Shown: one piece after another, positions 58,457 to 64,000 of the stretch
How the letters are laid out: each line of letters begins with the position of its first letter
How positions within the stretch are numbered: position 1 is the first letter of the stretch
From: Agrypnia vestita
Lineage: Eukaryota; Arthropoda; Insecta; Trichoptera; Phryganeidae
Length of the DNA: 64,000 bases
Direction: 5' to 3'
Assembly: GCA_016648135.1 (NCBI GenBank)
Contig: JADDOH010003975.1
Coordinates: 20,861 to 84,860 of the forward strand
The notes under the pieces: generated by a model
Databases searched by the model: none
Told to the model about the DNA's origin: nothing
What the model saw: the letters and a program-made list of their open reading frames with translations, nothing else
Translations under genes and position numbers: made by a program

Positions 58457-59205
58457 GCTGACGCCATTTCGCCACCGCCATTTTGCCGTCGGACATTTTC
58501 CAACGAGGATAAATACATTTTTTAAATAAACAGTCAATTATAAAAATATTAATGTTTCAATTTATTCATAATATAAGATATAAGGTGTCTAACATCACAT
58601 TTATATGATGTTATGTTACATGATAATTATTGATACATAAAATTACAATTCTAAAAGAGAGGTTTTACAGAAAAATCCAAATCCAACAAATTTTATGGTA
58701 ACATCAAAAATGATCAAATTAATAAACAGTTAGGGAGTACTTATGAAACCGAAAATATATTATGGCTTTCTTAAAATCTATGGATCCGAGGTAATAATCC
58801 TATTAGGCCAATAACTTAATCGTACAGTTCTCCAACTTTTAGGTAATGTAGCTTAATTTATTACAAACATAAAAATAATTATATTGCCTTTAAACATAAA
58901 TATGCAGTGAAAATTTCTCTCATCTATAATAGATAATTTGAAAAATAATCACTTTCCGACAAACGCAGAACAGAGACTATAAAGGTACACTAAAATATTG
59001 GCGGCGGCACCCCCGCCCCGAAACATCCCAGCGAAACGGCTCAGGCGAAACAGCGCAGGGGAAATGGCGCAGGCGAAACGGCAATGGCGAAACGGCGATG
59101 GCGAAACGACCCTTCGACGAAATGACGCAGACGAAACGGCCGGGCGAAAAGAGGCAGGCGAAACAGTGGCGGCAAAATGACGTAGGCGAAACGTCAACGA
59201 CCAGT
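58457..59205. mobile_element. MITE-like element with an internal GGCGAAACGGC minisatellite
   Basis: Left end CTGACGCCATTTCGCCACCG, continuing CCATTTTGCCGTC; right end reversed TTGACGTTTCGCCTACGTCA, continuing TTTTGCCGCC. The right terminus is expanded into about 12 units of a 13-15 bp repeat (AGGCGAAACGG-like) at 59018-59192. The centre is AT-rich. Frames in the minisatellite are artefacts of the repeat. Confidence 0.65.
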
Positions 59206-59589
59206 AGATGAAGCTTGTGCGATTGGATTTGTTGCAGAATAAAGGAATTCGTGCGTCGCGTTGTGTACCGGATACTCATATCCTTCTCTAGCAGTGCACT
59301 GCGGATAAGAAATTGTAATTTAAAAGCAATTTTCTTCTCAAATAAAATGCAATAGACAGATTTAAATTAATGACTCAACAATGAATGACTTCTTTAGCCT
59401 CTCAAACTAATTCCAACCCTATTGACATTATGAAGAAGTATGTTTTAAGCAATGGTATAAGAATTCTAACGACAGAATTAACGAATAAGACATTACATAA
59501 AAAGTTAATACCTATGTTTTTAATAATTTATCTGAATATTTGGATGTTAGCCCCAGACCACCAAAATATATACGCGCATAATATTTGGA
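59206..59589. other. Unassigned AT-rich sequence
   Basis: An 88-codon frame at 59385-59651 runs into the next MITE and is not a gene. Confidence 0.4.
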
Positions 59590-60075
59590 AAATATTATTA
59601 ACCTCGCAAGACTTCCTTGTTCCTGATTTAATTATGAATCGAAAGTGTTGAAGCAACTATGACCTAATGTCAAGAGTTATGGAGATATAACATCTAAGTT
59701 TGCATTTTTTTAAATATTTCTCACATACGTTTTATAAAACGGACTATCATTACAGAAACGTATATCGAATATGAAAAATTCATTCCCTTCAATACAAGTC
59801 TAATAAAATAATAAAAACCTTCTAATTCCAATTGGAATTTCTGCAGGGTTTTTATCATTTTATATATCTTGCATTGAAAGGAATGAATTTTTCGTAATCG
59901 ATATGTTACTGTAATGTCAGAAATATTGAAAAAAAATGCAAACTTTGATATCGCATAACTCCATATCTACTGATATTAGGTCATTGCTGCTTAAACATTT
60001 TCGACTAATAAATAATCAAGGCAGAAATATAGTCCTGCGAGGTTATTATATTTAACGTTTCCCAAATAACTGTAA
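59590..60075. mobile_element. MITE family I copy
   Basis: The left half has GAATCGAAAGTGTTGAAGCA and CTATGACCTAATGTCAAG; the centre is CTAATTCCAATTGGAATTTC and CTGCAGGGTTTTTA; the right half inverts the left (CATAACTCCATATCTACTGA, AATCAAGGCAGAAATATAG). Its outer ends have drifted. Confidence 0.75.
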
Positions 60076-60742
60076 ATTTCGTTGAACACAGTTTTTTTTT
60101 TTTTTTCTATATATTAGCGACACTAACAGGATAATAGGTACAGAATACTCTGATAATAAACATTATAGTGAAGACTGTGCCCATTATCCCAATTACAGTT
60201 TGATTCCAAGGCTGGTTAAAATACATTGTTGATAGATTTGGCGTTAGCATTGTAAAGATTATTCATGGTGATCATTAAATTAGGTGATAAACATTAACTC
60301 TCTAACCAATTAATTATTTGTATTTGAACCTAATCAATGTAAACATTCAATATTTTTTCAATTTCATTTATTTCATTGCTTTGGTAAGGTTTTATTTTAC
60401 TATTCTATATATTTATTTATTGTGACGTAATAAATCATGTTCGTCACACTCCTTCGCGGAACAGTAAAACAAATAGAAATATTTAAATCACCGCGCATAA
60501 TATTACTGATAAAATCATTCGAGTCCACGTAGGTACTGTGCGCGCTTTTCAGAACCGCGTACGTTTGCGAACTTTTAGCAGCATTATCGGTCAATTCAGA
60601 ACAACATGGCGTCATTCGGGCTTTGATACTCTGCCTCACGAGATGTGAAAACTACGCACCCTGTTGAGAAGTGGTAAGAAGTGAACTGAGAGGCGCCATT
60701 TGAAGTAACATCGTAATAACATTGTTTAATTGTAGATTTATG
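60076..60742. other. Unassigned; contains a family B edge
   Basis: GTTGATAGATTTGGCGTTAG (60219-60238) and ATTATTCATGGTGATCATTA match the outer part of the 57134-57410 and 23759-24077 elements without a ribozyme-like core. The rest is unassigned. Confidence 0.4.
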
Positions 60743-61160
60743 CTAATGATGATTTTTTATCAGGGTTCGGATGTCGAGCATGCGGCCTGCTGAGAGCTCG
60801 AGGTCCAGCACAAGGGCAGAGGACCACCTGGCAGCGTAAGAGTCAGCATCCATGGACCCAGTGGATGCCGGTCTCACCCTGACCTGATGTAGTACATCTT
60901 GGCGTGATGCTGGAGATAAGCATTGTCGGAACAGTTCCGTTCTTACGCCGAAAGACCTGGTATTATCTGATCTCATACTATTTTTCAAGTACCCATCATA
61001 CCGTTCAGCGTCATGGCGACGTAAATTTTTGTGAAGCACGGAGGCTTGGAAGAAATATGGAAATATATCATAAGGACATGTTGAGTACCATTGTAAATTC
61101 TGACCTGATGATTTCCCGTTCCCCGAAATCTGCGCTGGCGCCATCGCCTGTAGAGTCTTA
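60743..61160. other. Less AT-rich region with a 133-codon minus frame
   Basis: The minus frame (61144-60743) ends GSMDADSYAARWSSALVLDL then ELSAGRMLDIRTLIKNHH. It has no recognised domain and no methionine-plus-splice context; the C-terminal part reads like mobile-element protein, but I cannot name a family. The plus strand is open at 60904-61161. Confidence 0.3.
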
Positions 61161-61589
61161 AAAATATAGTTTAAGCTGCCTTCTCCCTTGTATTGCGGCC
61201 GTCAGCGACGATGTCGCGGAGAGGGCAATTTATTTTAAATTAGAATATAAGATTTCAATGAACCAAATTTAGCAATATCTTTGAATTTGCCTGTTGTCGC
61301 TCATTCATGGCACAGATCATTGTTAGTAGTTTATTGAATAAATGCTTATGTTGATTGCACAAAATGTCTTGTTATGTAAACCCATCTTTGTTAATCTGTT
61401 GCAACTTGAACTTGTTAATATGAGAGGCACCTGAAGCGGCTCGAGAGAGGGAGTTCAGTGCGCATATCACCGAAAGGACCTGAGATTGAAATAGAGGAGT
61501 AAGGTTTTTCTTTCTTTTCCGATTGAACTAGCTGGTGATGACGAGGTGTTCAGATCATGAGGATGTGAACTCCACGTCAAATTATATAT

Positions 61590-61700
61590 TTTATATTTAT
61601 TTTTATTTTATATAAAGGTAGTCAGTTTAATATTATACTTGTCGATGAGAGTTTCTGTTACTCTCGAAATTTAAGTAGTGAATACAGAAATATGTTTAAA
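61590..61700 (+). repeat. Hammerhead-like family B, partial copy
   Basis: ACTTGTCGATGAGAGTTTCT (61638-61657) then GTTACTCTCGAAATTTAAGT and AGTGAATA. Helix II is reduced to GAG/CUC; GAAA and the AGUA cleavage-site-like end are kept. UUUAAGU replaces the ACUUAAGU of the 24.0-kb copy. Confidence 0.5.
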
Positions 61701-61780
61701 TTCACGTGTAAGTAATGTTTTTCGCCTAATTTAATGGTTTCAATACGTTTTACTTGTTTTTAAAAATCACTACGAGTGCC

Positions 61781-61904
61781 CAGGGCTGATGATGGACCCT
61801 GCAATGGGATCCGAAACGTCGGCCAGAGAGGTCACGTATATACGGCAAAATATCCCAGAAAACTATACACAGAAGATTCTGAACGGCCGTGAAAACCTGA
61901 GAAC
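61781..61904 (+). repeat. Hammerhead-like family A, best-preserved unit
   Basis: Core 61786-61820: CTGATGA, U, GGACCC, loop TGCAAT, GGG-A-UCC, GAA, ACGU, C; then GGCCAGAGAGGTCACG, the TATCCCAGAAAACTATACAC block and the end CGGCCGTGAAAACCTGAGAA. The base before CTGATGA is G and does not pair with the G after GTC, so helix I is poor at this copy. Confidence 0.7.
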
Positions 61905-62140
61905 ATTTTTATTACGAGCTTGTAAATTTTAAAACAATTGTGAAAAGTTCATACAAAATACTCTCAAAAGTATAATATTTTAGCAAATAATTAAAAAGAA
62001 TTTTAAATTAAAAAAAACAACCTTTACGAAAAATACATTGTTTCCTAAAATATTTAATAATGCAAGAGTAAGTACTACAACTGCAGTATAAATGTGTATT
62101 AAATATACGCTGGGGGATGACACAATCCCATCGCCAAAAG
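61905..62140 (+). repeat. Dispersed repeat family G copy
   Basis: GCTTGTAAATTTTAAAACAA through ACTGCAGTATAAATGTGTAT; matches 25300-25580. The hammerhead-like unit at 61781 abuts its left edge. Confidence 0.65.
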
Positions 62141-64000
62141 AAGAGGTTTAACATATCTCGGTACAATTTTACATTCCTGGATTTTAGCTAAAACGTCCAA
62201 AACCATTATTATTCTTAGATATCGCTATTTTTAATTTTTACTAATTGCTCACTCAATTACAGAAGCCTGACTATATTAATAGAGCTTTACAAAACCAGTT
62301 TTTAAAGTAATTAATTACGAGTACTCGTCCATTTTTTTAAGTAAGTAGGTAAGGTACCTCACACTTTCGATATTTTTTAATTAACATTTTTCTTTTAATA
62401 TTGTATAATGGTTATAATTATTACGCTAGAAACTTTTTATTTGCTTCATTATAAGTAAATCGGGAGATATCTACACGAAATTTTTTATTTATTTATACAC
62501 GGTCAGCAGGAAAATAATTTTAATGATAGGTACAGGCCTATAATTATACTTCTAATAGTTTTGCGATTTTGATATATATCTAATTGTACACTTTCTAATA
62601 AGTCATCTTAGACATAACTTAGTTAAGCAATTTAAAATAGGCGGTTCCGGAAATGTTCAAATTCTCGTGCCTTCTAATCATGCATTACGTGTTTACCAAA
62701 ATAAGGTTTATCCACATAAAAAAATATTTTTCCATTCTTATAAATTGATTATGATCTCAAAAAAATACTTGAATCATTTAAAAGGTCACTCCTCCGTAAT
62801 ATTCATTTTCTAGGCAATAATTTAAACCCCTAGAATACAAAATATAAAATCAATTCTTTATTTATAATAATTATTTTATGCATAACAACCACAACACTCG
62901 TCCTAAAATTTGGTATGTTATGTTGCTCTGTACCAATAATTGTTAGCAATTTTATTTTGTTCGCTTTTCGCCACTTGCACTGTACAAGCTTAATCGCTGT
63001 GCCTAATTCGAACATGATCTCATTTCATTGATACTTTGAATAGATATTCTTTTTGCTAGAGCAGGCCAAAAATACTTGAAATTGAGTTGCAATGAAATAA
63101 GTAATGTATTGTTTTACGTATTTGTTACTGGTGTATCCTGGCTTTAAGCGTATGATTGAAATAATACTTCTTCGGTCTCCAAGAATTTGTTTGTCTAAAG
63201 TAAGGTAATAACAACAACAGTGACCGTGGAAATCTGACATGTGTCACCCCTTTTATCCGAGTATATCGACAACATTAACCATGTTCATTGGTTATTGATG
63301 ATGACACCAAAAACGAATCAGTTACCGACTGAATGAGGACATTTTGTAACGGCCAATTCAATGACAGAAAAATGAGCTCACGCGATCTGTCAAATTACCC
63401 ATGCCTACCGATATTACAGTTACCCAGTATCTGTTAGTCTCACAATATTAAAAAAATATATATATTATTGGATGCTTCACACATTTCTACATATCATCAT
63501 GTAATTATAGTGAATTTGAAGCTTACTCAATTTCTCCCGGTTATATTTAACACCAAACTAAGTATATTATTCTGACCAACTCTTTATATTCCATTTTAAT
63601 CTACCACTCTACTATCTAGTTTCATCCATCCCCTATTAACCCTTTGACGATTTCGAACGATATCGACGTACGGGTGGGTCATTTATTAGGTTGGTTTTAT
63701 GAATCTCATGCCCAATAAGCATAACAAAAACGTATCTGGATAGTTATTTGATTTGAACAAATTTTTTACTACTTATAAAATATGAAATCCCGCTTCTGCT
63801 TGAGCCTATCTGCAAAAATACCCTAGAATCATTGTTACAACTAGCAGTTTTTAAATTTTTTGCAGAATTTTTGTATATATATACGGTATAAATCATGAGG
63901 TATACACGGATGATTTTTTTTTCATTTTGTAGATATTTAGGCTATCTATCACTCTCTCGATGAGCGGAGCGAGCTGTCATTCATTGATTATTGTATTTTG
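62141..64000. other. AT-rich stretch, nothing recognised
   Basis: Short frames only (62830-63015, 63025-63240), none with splice or domain support. Confidence 0.45.

Noticed and set aside
58949..59279. Three overlapping frames of 60-100 codons
   Set aside because: They are made by the GGCGAAACGGC minisatellite.

Overview
This is AT-rich, gene-poor eukaryotic DNA, almost certainly from an insect. Three things point there: short tracts of the arthropod telomere motif (CCTAA/TTAGG) at 12.7 and 16.7 kb, mariner, hAT, tRNA-SINE and non-LTR relics of insect type, and one gene with the usual insect secreted-protein layout (a tiny first coding exon ending inside the signal peptide). The order cannot be fixed from the sequence. 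No bacterial gene, CRISPR array, rRNA or intact tRNA is visible.

Genes. Only one protein-coding gene is well supported: a two-exon gene on the minus strand (6095-7223) for a 344-residue secreted Gln/Ser/Tyr/Asn-rich protein, with a TATA box at 7367-7377. A second, weaker candidate is a terminal exon on the minus strand (29910-30049) with a strong splice acceptor and an in-frame stop. A few CpG/GC-richer islands (15.3, 32.1, 38.8, 48.9, 60.9 kb) could hold exons or promoters, but no gene model can be defended.

Mobile DNA. The rest is layered transposable-element debris. (1) 3' ends of non-LTR retrotransposons at 4.6, 24.9, 30.4-31.0, 36.1, 51.7, 53.8-54.6 and 55.8 kb. (2) Mariner relics at 19.3, 34.2-35.7, 43.6 and 47.6 kb. 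(3) Two related hAT-like non-autonomous elements at 21.8-22.7 and 40.0-40.9 kb, the second with a perfect 8-bp target duplication, and a different hAT-like insertion at 34.7-35.4 kb inside a mariner relic. (4) Two tRNA-derived SINE families with recognisable B boxes. (5) Several palindromic MITE families. (6) A pair of LTR-like repeats (14.3 and 22.8 kb, opposite strands), one with a TATA box and heat-shock-element-like motifs. (7) A satellite-like array of about 128-bp units at 16.4-17.3 kb containing a hairpin joined to a CCTAA tract.

The most interesting signal is a set of repeats carrying hammerhead-ribozyme-like cores (CTGANGA - stem - GAAAC - GTC). At least three unrelated families share it, and three insertions are head-to-head inverted pairs of the motif. 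One (34236-34456) sits between perfect 12-bp target duplications inside a mariner relic, and another (23759-24077) lies between roughly 20-bp direct repeats. This fits what is known of Penelope-like elements and retrozymes, which carry minimal hammerheads, but no Penelope reverse transcriptase is present here, so these would be non-autonomous copies.
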